Assembly: GCA_009377495.1 (NCBI GenBank)
Contig: WHTZ01000002.1
Span: 247,015-311,014, forward strand
DNA from: Luteitalea sp.
Lineage (GTDB): Bacteria; Acidobacteriota; Vicinamibacteria; Vicinamibacterales; Vicinamibacteraceae
Direction of reading: 5' to 3'
Length of the DNA stretch: 64,000 nucleotides
This document shows, piece by piece, positions 24,455 through 32,214 of this stretch (the first letter of the stretch is position 1; the number at the start of each line of letters is the position of its first letter). Made by a program: the position numbers and the translations under genes. The notes beneath the pieces are model-generated. The model had not been told where the DNA came from and made no database searches. It saw only the letters and a program-made list of their open reading frames with translations.

Positions 24455-25780
24455 TCAACGATCGTCATGACCAGAGTCGATCAGCTTCATCCTCAACGCG
24501 GTGTGAAATTGCGTGTAGTGGATATAATCACCATACATCCACATAAGCTGAATGTCGCGTGCAGAGCCTCGCGGAACGAACGGGCGTACATTCGGCTGAT
24601 CGGAACGTTCAGTGATCGGTGTTGAGGCCCAGCTTGCTCCGTGATCGTGTGTGACCCATTGCTCAATCTCAAAGACGCCGTTCACAGGGCGGGAAAGATA
24701 CACGACCGAAGGGTCGGCATGGTCCAGCACGACACCTCCTGAATAATGCGGCTCGCGTTCCACCTCCCCTGTTGCGGTCTGCGGAAACCAGGATCCCGCC
24801 TCGGTGATGAGATGGTCTTCCCATCGTGTCCCATTCCAGTACGCGTACCGGTACCGGTGGTCCGTCTCCGTGGGAAACGCCGCATACACGATCACCGGAT
24901 ATCCGTTTCCATCAAGCGCGATGTCCCACACCCACCCGCGGGCTCCCGCGGCATCTGCATCGTAAACCAGGTCTGCAGCCGAGGGCTTGAACGGTAACGC
25001 GTTCAGCCCGGCAATCTTCGAGCCATCGGCTCTATAGAAGGCGCCGTCCCGGTATTTCGCGTAGTAGATACCGTTGCTGGGCTCGTTTCTCGGGTGCCCG
25101 TCGGTAAAGGCAAGATGGATGCTTTCCCGCCCATCGGATGCATATTTCACGTACGGGCGCTGGCCTGGACCCTCGATCACGGTTTGTGCGTCCGTCCAGG
25201 TGTGGCCGCCATCATCGGAGGCGGCAAACGCCGGTTTGAAATTGCCCCCACGCCAGAACAAGTAGATCCGGTCGTTCTCGCCGCTCAAGCGATACGGGTT
25301 GGGGTACGTATAACCCTTTTCGCCGGCGGTGTTGGTCTTCACTTCTCTCTCCGGTTCCCAAGAGGACACATCTTCGGGATTCACCGTCGTGCGATAAAAC
25401 ATGTGTTCCCCACCATGGCCGGAATAAAACGCCGTCAGCCGGCCGTCCGGAAGCGACAGGAGGGCCGGGTTCGCGTGGTCATCTGGATCCAGGTTCTCTC
25501 TGACGGTTGTGACCCTGAAGCGGTTCGTGTCAGCGGCACGGAAAGCCACCTGAATATCACCCGCCCGCGTGACCCAGCCTACGTACGTGCCACGCTGTTT
25601 TCCCTCGTAGTAGACGGCTCGGGGATCGGCAAACCAACACCACGCTCCATCAGCGGTGACGTCACGGATGGCCTCCCCGGGACTGTTGCGTGTGGCTTGG
25701 GTTTCGCCCTGTGGCCATGCCGTCAAGAGGATCCAGGCCAACACGATCGCGTATCTGCGTGTCCCGAGTCGTTTCAGCAT
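24455..25780 (-). CDS. Secreted BNR-repeat (BNR_4-type, sialidase-fold) protein
   Basis: A 441-residue secreted protein (signal MLKRLGTRRYAIVLAWILL) with a six-bladed propeller-like series typical of the BNR_4 family: AWCWFADPRAVYYEGKQRGTYVGWV, HANPALLSLPDGRLTAFYSGHGGEHMFYR, RIYLFWRGGNFKPAFAASDDGGHTWT (an Asp-box), HLAFTDGHPRNEPSNGIYYAKY and HYSGGVVLDHADPSVVYLSRP (parts). Relatives include polysaccharide lyases and rhamnosidase-like enzymes, so a carbohydrate-active role is likely. It is the last gene of the minus-strand cluster that starts with the GntR regulator. Confidence 0.85.
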   Translation of the reverse strand: MLKRLGTRRYAIVLAWILLTAWPQGETQATRNSPGEAIRDVTADGAWCWFADPRAVYYEGKQRGTYVGWVTRAGDIQVAFRAADTNRFRVTTVRENLDPDDHANPALLSLPDGRLTAFYSGHGGEHMFYRTTVNPEDVSSWEPEREVKTNTAGEKGYTYPNPYRLSGENDRIYLFWRGGNFKPAFAASDDGGHTWTDAQTVIEGPGQRPYVKYASDGRESIHLAFTDGHPRNEPSNGIYYAKYRDGAFYRADGSKIAGLNALPFKPSAADLVYDADAAGARGWVWDIALDGNGYPVIVYAAFPTETDHRYRYAYWNGTRWEDHLITEAGSWFPQTATGEVEREPHYSGGVVLDHADPSVVYLSRPVNGVFEIEQWVTHDHGASWASTPITERSDQPNVRPFVPRGSARDIQLMWMYGDYIHYTQFHTALRMKLIDSGHDDR

Positions 25781-25838
25781 GTCGCTGCCCAGAGCTGCTA
25801 TTGCGCGCGCGTGGCGCCCGCGAAAGGTGCCGCGAGGG

Positions 25839-26984
25839 TTACTCCGCGGCCTGCCGGGATGGCGGCGGTTCGGGACCGACGCACCGGAAGCCGGTGTGTG
25901 ACGAGCCCGTGTCGGGAGAGGTTTTCATGCGCGCGCTGGGGCGATACCCCGTGCAGTAATTCGGCGCGCAGAGGAACGAGCCACCGCGAATGACCCGTTT
26001 CGCGATGCCTGGCTCGTCGGGATCGAAGCTGGATTCAGGTCCCGTGGGATTCACGGCCGGTGCGTTGGAGTAGTAGTCTGGCCGATACCAGTCTCGAGTC
26101 CATTCCCAGACGTTGCCCGCCATGTCGTATAGCCCGTACCCGTTGGGGGCGAACGAACCCACAGGCGACGTGGAGCGGTAGCCGTCGTCCACCGTATTCC
26201 GAACGGGGAACGTGCCCTGCCAGGTGTTCGCCTGAGACCGGCCTCCGGGCGCGACCTCGTCACCCCACACGTAGCGCTGACGTTCCAAGCCCCCACGGGC
26301 CGCATACTCCCACTCCGCCTCGGTGGGGAGACGCTTATCCTCCCACTTGCAGAAGGCGACCGCATCGTCCCAGCTCACAGCCACAACCGGGTGCTGCTCC
26401 CGTCCGTCGAGGGTCGTCTCCGGACCCTCGGGATGACGCCAGCTCGCACCTGGCTCATACGTCCACCAGGGATAGTAACTGTCTAAGCGCGTACCTAGCT
26501 TGGGTTTCTTGAAGAGCACCGCACCCGGCACGAGCTCCTCCGGCGGAGCCCCCGGAAAATCTGCCGGGTCAAGGGGTCGCTCAGCCGTCGTGACGTAGTC
26601 GGTTGCGTCCACGAACCCGGCAAAGCGGGCGTTGGTCACCGGCGTCCGATCGATCCAGAAGCCGTCCACCTTGACGTGCCGCACCGGGCGCTCGTCCGGG
26701 TGCCCCTGCTCCGATCCCATCCAGAAGTTCCCCGCTGGAATCCGCACCATGTTCACCGCTTCGTCGAGGACCACTTCTTCCGGTGCAGCGGGGCGACCCG
26801 GAGGGTCAGCCGCGGTAGACCGTTCCCGGCCGTCCTCAGCAGCGTCCCCCGAGAGGCGCCAGATACCGATTGCCGCCAGCATCATCAGCGCTGCCAGCGC
26901 CGCCAGAAAGCGCGGCCAACGACGGCGCAACGTGCGAGGTCCGGCGACGTGACGGCCACGACGGATCGTCTTTGCCTTCTGCAT
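25839..26984 (-). CDS. Membrane-anchored formylglycine-generating-enzyme (SUMF1) family protein
   Basis: The 381-residue protein has one N-terminal membrane helix (WPRFLAALAALMMLAAIGIWRL) after a basic start, so the enzyme domain (about 75-372) faces the periplasm. Motifs: MVRIPAGNFWMGS, VKVDGFWIDRTPVTNARFAGFV, HPVVAVSWDDAVAFCKWEDKRLPTEAEWEYAARGG, YDMAGNVWEWTRDWY (parts). The C-terminal RGGSFLCAPNYC retains the two Cys (about 339 and 344) that match the copper/active-site pair of true FGEs, plus the RPSARM...SSHTGFRCV end. It may therefore convert sulfatase Cys to formylglycine. No sulfatase is encoded in this window. Confidence 0.88.
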   Translation of the reverse strand: MQKAKTIRRGRHVAGPRTLRRRWPRFLAALAALMMLAAIGIWRLSGDAAEDGRERSTAADPPGRPAAPEEVVLDEAVNMVRIPAGNFWMGSEQGHPDERPVRHVKVDGFWIDRTPVTNARFAGFVDATDYVTTAERPLDPADFPGAPPEELVPGAVLFKKPKLGTRLDSYYPWWTYEPGASWRHPEGPETTLDGREQHPVVAVSWDDAVAFCKWEDKRLPTEAEWEYAARGGLERQRYVWGDEVAPGGRSQANTWQGTFPVRNTVDDGYRSTSPVGSFAPNGYGLYDMAGNVWEWTRDWYRPDYYSNAPAVNPTGPESSFDPDEPGIAKRVIRGGSFLCAPNYCTGYRPSARMKTSPDTGSSHTGFRCVGPEPPPSRQAAE

Positions 26985-27199
26985 GTCAGGGCCAGTCTAC
27001 CAAATCGACTGAGCACGAGCACTGCAAACGTCCAGCAACGCGCCGCCAAGCTTGCCGATAGAGCTTGACCTTGGATAATAGATCAGCGTTTGATCACGAT
27101 TTCACGATGGATGCGAGGTCAGTATCTCCTGACTCTGCACGGCTGGAGGAGTGGGAGCGCGCGAGACCATGATGCGGGTTTGCCAAATGGCGGAGGACG

Positions 27200-27688
27200 T
27201 CACGGCGAGACCAACTTGGACAGCCCTTCAAGCCCCGCTTGAGCGATCATGCCGTCCTGTTCGGCTGTCACGCCGCTGACCCCGATCGCGCCGATCACGT
27301 CGCCTTCATGGACAATCGGCAGGCCGCCTTCGAACGCAAGCGCACCCGGCAAGACCATGAGCTGCGGGCGGCTGGAGACGTCGTCAGAGAACGCCTTGCT
27401 CGGCCGTTTGAATTTGATCGCACTCTCGGCTTTGCGCATGGCGACGTCGATGCTGCCGATCTGGACGCCGTCCATGCGCTGAAAGTAGAGCAGGTTGCCG
27501 CCCTCATCGAGAATGGCTACCGCGACGTTCCATTGTTTGTTCCGAGCAAACTCTTCGGCGGCCGCCGCTATCCGCTTCGCCGCGTCCAGCGACAGCGCCT
27601 TCTTGCTGAGCAGTTGCGCGGACGAGGGAGCTCCGCCAATCAGAAGCACCAGTGTAAAGAAGAGGCTCCTCAACAACAGCCCGTTCAT
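27200..27688 (-). CDS. Exported GlcG/HbpS-like (DUF336) heme-binding-type protein
   Basis: This 162-residue protein has a signal peptide (LRSLFFTLVLLIGGAPSSAQ) and a GlcG/HbpS domain: LSLDAAKRIAAAAEEFARNKQWNVAVAILDEGGNLLYFQRMDG, RKAESAIKFKRPSKAFSDDV, GGLPIVHEGDVIGAIGVSGVTAEQDGMIAQAG (parts). Family members bind heme or cobalamin-like cofactors or act as chaperone-like subunits. It lies 42 bases after the glycosidase pseudogene and may be part of the same transcript. Confidence 0.85.
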   Translation of the reverse strand: MNGLLLRSLFFTLVLLIGGAPSSAQLLSKKALSLDAAKRIAAAAEEFARNKQWNVAVAILDEGGNLLYFQRMDGVQIGSIDVAMRKAESAIKFKRPSKAFSDDVSSRPQLMVLPGALAFEGGLPIVHEGDVIGAIGVSGVTAEQDGMIAQAGLEGLSKLVSP

Positions 27689-27730
27689 TCTCTTCCTCCC
27701 GATCCACGGCCAACCAGACGACGTTCGAGA

Positions 27731-29719
27731 CTAGTCGGCAGCGCGACGTTTGATGTAGAGCGCGATTTCGCGCCCCAGGGAATCAGGCTTGTTCCAGGTC
27801 ACGTCACCGGAAGAGACCGCGACACCAGACTGGGTCACGCTGCTGCCGTCGGCCGTATCGAACCACAGCAGGTCATACGTGCCGGCGGGGATTTTCCTGA
27901 CCCCGATTGGGCCGGAGTAATCGTAGGTGTACGCGATGTACGATGTGCCAGGGTTGGCGAGTACCGCCGTCCTCGTCCAGAGTCCAGCCCATCAGCTCTA
28001 CGTCGGTGGCATCGTTGTAAAACTCCAAATGGACGACGATACCTGCCTCTTCAAGTTGGCCAATCCAGCCGTCCCATTGGTCGAGCACGTTCTCGTTGAG
28101 CGGTTTCGCTGGATCGAAATCAACAAAGGGGTTGTGCTGGTCGTCTCCTTCGTCCTTGATGTTCGGACGTCGCATGCGGAACATCTGGACGTGGAAGGCG
28201 TTCACGCCGGCCTCGGCCATCTTTTCGATCAGTTGCTCCTGCCCGCCGCCGGAGCGCGTGCCATCATCGCTCAGGCTTCCCAAGAACAGGAACGTCTCGG
28301 GATTGTCCGGTCCGGATAGGAAGGCGGGGCCGCCACCGTTGTACTTCAGATAGCCCGGATTCTGTCCGGCCACGATGATTTGGCCGGGCAGCGCCTTGGG
28401 GTCGTCTAGCGGCCCTGTCGCCTTGAATCGGCCATCAGACGATCTCTCATTCGCGAGGTCCGCCTGACGGCGATTGAACTGGATGTAATCGATCTCGGCC
28501 CGCGCCCCGTTCGTCGCGATCAGGATGTCATCGCCGTTCTGCAGATCCACATCACGAATCGTCTGCGTCGTCCAGCGTTGACCGGACCGGGATGAATTCC
28601 AGGGGGAACCTTGCGTCTTTCCATCGATCATGAATTCAAATCGGTTTGGCGCGGTGCTCTCGCCGAGGTAGCGAATCTCAACGTCATACGTTCCCGCGGA
28701 GGCGGCGAACGGCTCAGAGAATGTCGTACGAATGCGTCCGATTCCCTCTTTCGCCAGCCGGACAGTTCAGTCGCTGCGAGACCTCCATTGTGCCCACGTT
28801 ATTCAGCTCAAATCCTTCAAGCTCACGAAAATTCTCCGCTTCGATACGGATCTCGTCTCGTTCCGGGATCCGGCTTGGCAGCTGCTTGTTTTCCAACAGA
28901 TTCTTCAGTTTCTCCGGATCCGCCCGTTGGTCGGCCGTGGCCACGAAATACGCCATCCCGGCGTCGCTGCAGTCAGGCCGAGTCGAGACCGTTAGCCTCT
29001 CCCAGAGAAAGCGGACTTGGATCTTTGCTGTCCCTCATCCAGTGGAACGGCGCCCATTCCTGGTCGTACGGTTTGCGGCCATAGGCACTGGTCTGAAGCA
29101 GTCGTTGGCTGGGGACCTGAACCCAATTGACCCCCGTGGCGATGACGTCGCGCTTCGTATGCGTATACGTGTACTTGCGAGCGTAGCCGTCGTTCCAGAA
29201 GCTGTGCGAGATGCAGTAGACGTACTTCCGCTTGCCGGGATCGGATTTCAGAATGCCCATAACCGGCACCTGCATGGGACCGGCGACGATGAAGTAGAGC
29301 GGATTTTCGGCAGAGGATTCATCGATCGCCCGCGTGATGCTGGCGACCGTCCCGTCGAGATCTTCGCGGCAATTGTACAGGATGGATCGGTCGTAACCGT
29401 AGTGCTTGGCCGCACCGAGAACGCCTTCCTCATGAACGGTTTCCCATTCGGGATCCGTCTTCGGCAGGATGCAGTTGTAGCTGAAGTGGACAACTCGATG
29501 CTTGAGCCCGCTTTCGGCGAAGATCGCAAGCGCGACGGGGGACGACGCCCAGTCATCCGGGTCGTTGTGGTTCCCGTCGGCGTTATAAGCGATGCGGCCC
29601 TCGAATGTTCCGTTCTCAGTCAGTCCACTCGCGGCGGAAGACGGCGCGGCGAAGTACCAGAGTAAGCCCGCCACAAAGGCCACAAGCCAAGAGCGCTCTC
29701 CTCTTCTCATTCTCATCAC
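27731..29719 (-). pseudogene. Multi-domain nucleoside-hydrolase-like/CBM/glycosidase protein, frameshifted
   Basis: A signal peptide and a nucleoside-hydrolase-like domain (RIAYNADGNHNDPDDWASSPVALAIFAES, YFIVAGPMQVPVMGIL) come first. Two bases are missing near 29019 (after SKDP), shifting to VRFLWERLTVSTRPD and MAYFVATADQRADPEKL, then a CBM6/35-like domain (IRIEAENFRELEGFEL). A second shift near 28755 moves to RIRTTFSEPFAASAGTYDVEIRYLG, then a TIM-barrel glycosidase start (AFLSGPDNPETFLFLGSL, GVNAFHVQMFR, FYNDATDVELMGWTLDEDG). Near 27965 the barrel is cut and a shifted frame resumes in a collagen-binding-type C-terminal domain (YIAYTYDYSGPI, YDLLWFDTADGS, REIALYIKRRAAD), ending at TAG 27731. 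At least three lesions. Confidence 0.8.
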
Positions 29720-29731
29720 CTTGGGCTCCGC

Positions 29732-30993
29732 TCACCGTGAACGGAGGTTGAGTTGAACATAATCCAGTCGCGCAGGCGGTCCGCTCACGTCTACGCCGAT
29801 CTCGTCGCCGACGCTGACTTCGACGTCAGAAATCGTATGGCTGGTCCAGCCTTGCCCGGTCCCCGCTGACTCCCATGCGCTCGCTCGCGCTCGGCCGTTG
29901 AGAAACAGTGCGAACCGCGAGCGCTGACCCCGCTCGTCGAAGTATCGCACCTCCACGTCATATCGAGTGCGAGCTGCCGTGTATGGCTGGTCGAAACTGG
30001 TGCGGATACGGCCGACGTCCACGCCGCCGATCGGCGTAGCTTCCGTGCGATGCGACGCTGCACGATCGGTGATCTCCAACTCATAGCCGTCCAGGGTTAT
30101 GAAATTTTCGGCCTCGATCCGAACTGTCGACCGAACGTCAACGGGCCTGGGCACGACCTTCTCGTCAAACAGCCGCTTGTACTTGGCGGGGTCGGCCTCT
30201 TCGTCGCCCGTAAGGAGAAAGTACGCCATCCCCGAGTCGGAGGGATCCGGCCGCGTCGAGACGACCATGCGCTCCCACAGAAACCGGACCTTGGGATCCT
30301 CGGAATCCCGCATCCAAAAATACGGCTCGAACTCCTCCGGCTGGGCGGGCTGCCCGTACGGGCTGAACGCCAACAGCCGGTTCTGATCGCGAATCTGAAT
30401 CCAGTTGACTCCCAATTGAATGACGTCGCGCTTGGTGTTCTTGAAGGAGTATCGCGTCACCAGCCCGTCATTCCAGTTGCTGTGAGAGATGACATAGACG
30501 TGCTTGCGCACGTCGGGCCTCGATTTCAGGATCCCCAACACCGGAACCTGCATGGGACCGGCGACAATGAAATACAACGGGTCCTCGACAGTCGATGCGT
30601 TCACAGCCGTTGTAATGCTCGCGACCGCCGCATCGAGATCCTTACGGCAGTCATAGAAGAGCCCCGTGTCGTAGCCATAGTGCTCCGCAGCGCCATGCAC
30701 GCTCGCTTCATGCGTTTTTTCCCACTCTGCATCGGTGTTGTTGAGTATCGAGTTGTAGTCGAAATGGACGAGCCGCTCTTTGACGCCGAGCTCAGCGAAG
30801 AGGGCCAGGTCGCCCGGTTGGCCTCCAGCGTGCTCTCAATCACCATCTGCACCACGCCGATGCGCAGGGTCCTGCCCGCCAGCTGCACGCCGCTCTCCAC
30901 GGCGGACAGACACAGCAGCCCTAACACGGTCAGGCAACACACCCGCAGCGAGTCTGCCCCCGTTCGAAACACAGAGAGTCTGACTAGCCTCAT
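29732..30993 (-). pseudogene. Nucleoside-hydrolase-like/CBM protein, frameshifted near its N-terminus
   Basis: This paralogue of the first two domains of the next gene starts at about 30993 with a signal-like segment (VCCLTVLGLLCLSAVESG) and AGRTLRIGVV. A frameshift at about 30800-30840 then moves the reading to LALFAELGVKERLVHFDYNSIL, HGAAEHYGYDTGLFYDCRKDLD and AGPMQVPVLGILKS. The NDPDD metal cluster region falls at the damage and is not recoverable. The rest, SFKNTKRDVIQLGVNWIQI, RIEAENFITLDGYELEI and the CBM6/35-like beta sandwich, is intact to 29732. Start codon and exact lesion are uncertain. Confidence 0.7.
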
Positions 30994-31174
30994 AAGTCAT
31001 CTCCCAGCACGCCGCCCGGATTGTTGATGGTTCGGGTGGTTAAGCAGATTAAACGGTACGATTGGGCTTTCGCGGCGCTCAATCACATAACATAAGATAT
31101 CAGACCAATTATTGCGACAAAGCTATCACTCGCTTTCCTCGCCTGTCAAGAAGAAGCTTTCAACGGGCTATTCA

Positions 31175-32074
31175 CTAGCGTCTGGAGCCAGGCTCACGGC
31201 GCCCTGAGCGGAGTCGCCTCTCGACTTCGCTTGGGGCGACCCTGAGCTTGTCGAAGGGGTCGAAGCGGGGGGCGGCGGGCGCGGACCCCGAGCCGCGGCT
31301 CGCGAGAAGGAGGGCGATGTAGTTGGCCGTCAAGCGGTCCTTTCCTACCACGGCGAACAGGCGTTCGGCGGCGTTGGTGAGATGGATCAGCATGGACGCC
31401 GCCGCTGGACCCGATTGCCGGCTGAAGACGGCTCGCAGGATCGCGTTGTGCTCGCGAACGATCTCGTTGACGACGGATTGCTCGTTGACGGCCTTCGTGA
31501 TCCAGATCTCCAGCAGGGAGCGCATGCCGTTCACGAGGTGAACCAACGCGCTGTTGTGACTGGCCCGCGTCAGCAGCACGTGAAATTCCACGTCGTAGCG
31601 GGAGGCCCGTGATGGCTCGGTCCTAAGCTCGGACATTTTGGCCATGACCGCCTCGAGAGCGCGGCGGTCCGATTCGTCGTGCCGTTCGGCCGCCAGGCGA
31701 ACCGCCTCGACTTCCAGAATGCGTCTCACTTCAATGACCTCCTCCACGGTCGAGCGCTGGAGCATGAGGCCGAGACCAATCAGTCGCTCCACTGGCAGGT
31801 CGTTCTCACCCGTGACGAAGGTGCCCGAACCCTGGCGCGACTGGATGGCCCCCGTGAACGCCAAGGAGCTCACGGCTTCCCGGAGGGTGGAGCGCCCGAC
31901 GCCCAGCCGCTCACACAATTCGCGCTCAGTGGGAAGCCGAGCGCCCGGCTGAGACGACGCGACCAGCTGGGCGAGACGTAGCGTGGCTTCGAGAGCGAGA
32001 TCCTGCCGCGTAATCTTCTCGGACGCATCCACATCGCCCTCGCTTACCGCGGGTTTCTCGATTCGCAGGTCCAT
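31175..32074 (-). CDS. FadR-type GntR transcriptional regulator
   Basis: The regulator is about 299 residues from ATG 32074 (an in-frame TTG lies at 32122). It has a winged-helix N-terminal domain (RLPTERELCERLGVGRSTLREAVSSLAFTGAIQSRQGSGTFV, in part) and the all-helical FCD ligand domain (EEVIEVRRILEVEAVRLAAE, YDVEFHVLLTRASHNSALVHLVNGMR, EHNAILRAVFSRQ, MLIHLTNAAERL) with Asp/His residues typical of metal-assisted acid-sugar binding. It heads the minus-strand carbohydrate cluster and is the likely regulator. Its last 35 codons are formed by a REP-like repeat (see 31203-31270), which replaces the normal C-terminus. Confidence 0.88.
   Translation of the reverse strand: MDLRIEKPAVSEGDVDASEKITRQDLALEATLRLAQLVASSQPGARLPTERELCERLGVGRSTLREAVSSLAFTGAIQSRQGSGTFVTGENDLPVERLIGLGLMLQRSTVEEVIEVRRILEVEAVRLAAERHDESDRRALEAVMAKMSELRTEPSRASRYDVEFHVLLTRASHNSALVHLVNGMRSLLEIWITKAVNEQSVVNEIVREHNAILRAVFSRQSGPAAASMLIHLTNAAERLFAVVGKDRLTANYIALLLASRGSGSAPAAPRFDPFDKLRVAPSEVERRLRSGRREPGSRR
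31203..31270. repeat. REP-like palindromic element in the 3' end of the GntR gene
   Basis: CCTGAGCGGAGTCG, CGACTTCGCTTGGGG and CCCTGAGCTTGTCGAAGGGG form a nested inverted-repeat unit of the widespread CCCTGAGC-TTGTCGAAGG type. It encodes FDPFDKLRVAPSEVERRL in the regulator's frame, an ending frequently seen where such elements insert into gene ends. Confidence 0.65.
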
Positions 32075-32104
32075 CCGAGTTAAGCTACTACGCTCAGGTC
32101 TGGC

Positions 32105-32120
32105 GATCAATTGGCTGATC
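32105..32120. promoter_or_regulatory. Inverted repeat upstream of the GntR gene
   Basis: GATCA and TGATC separated by six bases lie 31 bases before the chosen start of the regulator, a suitable position for autoregulation. An ACATCTGATGT palindrome at 32191-32201 lies further upstream. No direct support for either. Confidence 0.3.
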
Positions 32121-32214
32121 AATCTCGATCTTATAGCGGTTGGCGATGGCTGATGTCCACGCTATTCTCATTTTACGCTAGAATGGACTGACATCTGATG
32201 TATTCTTCACGTCT

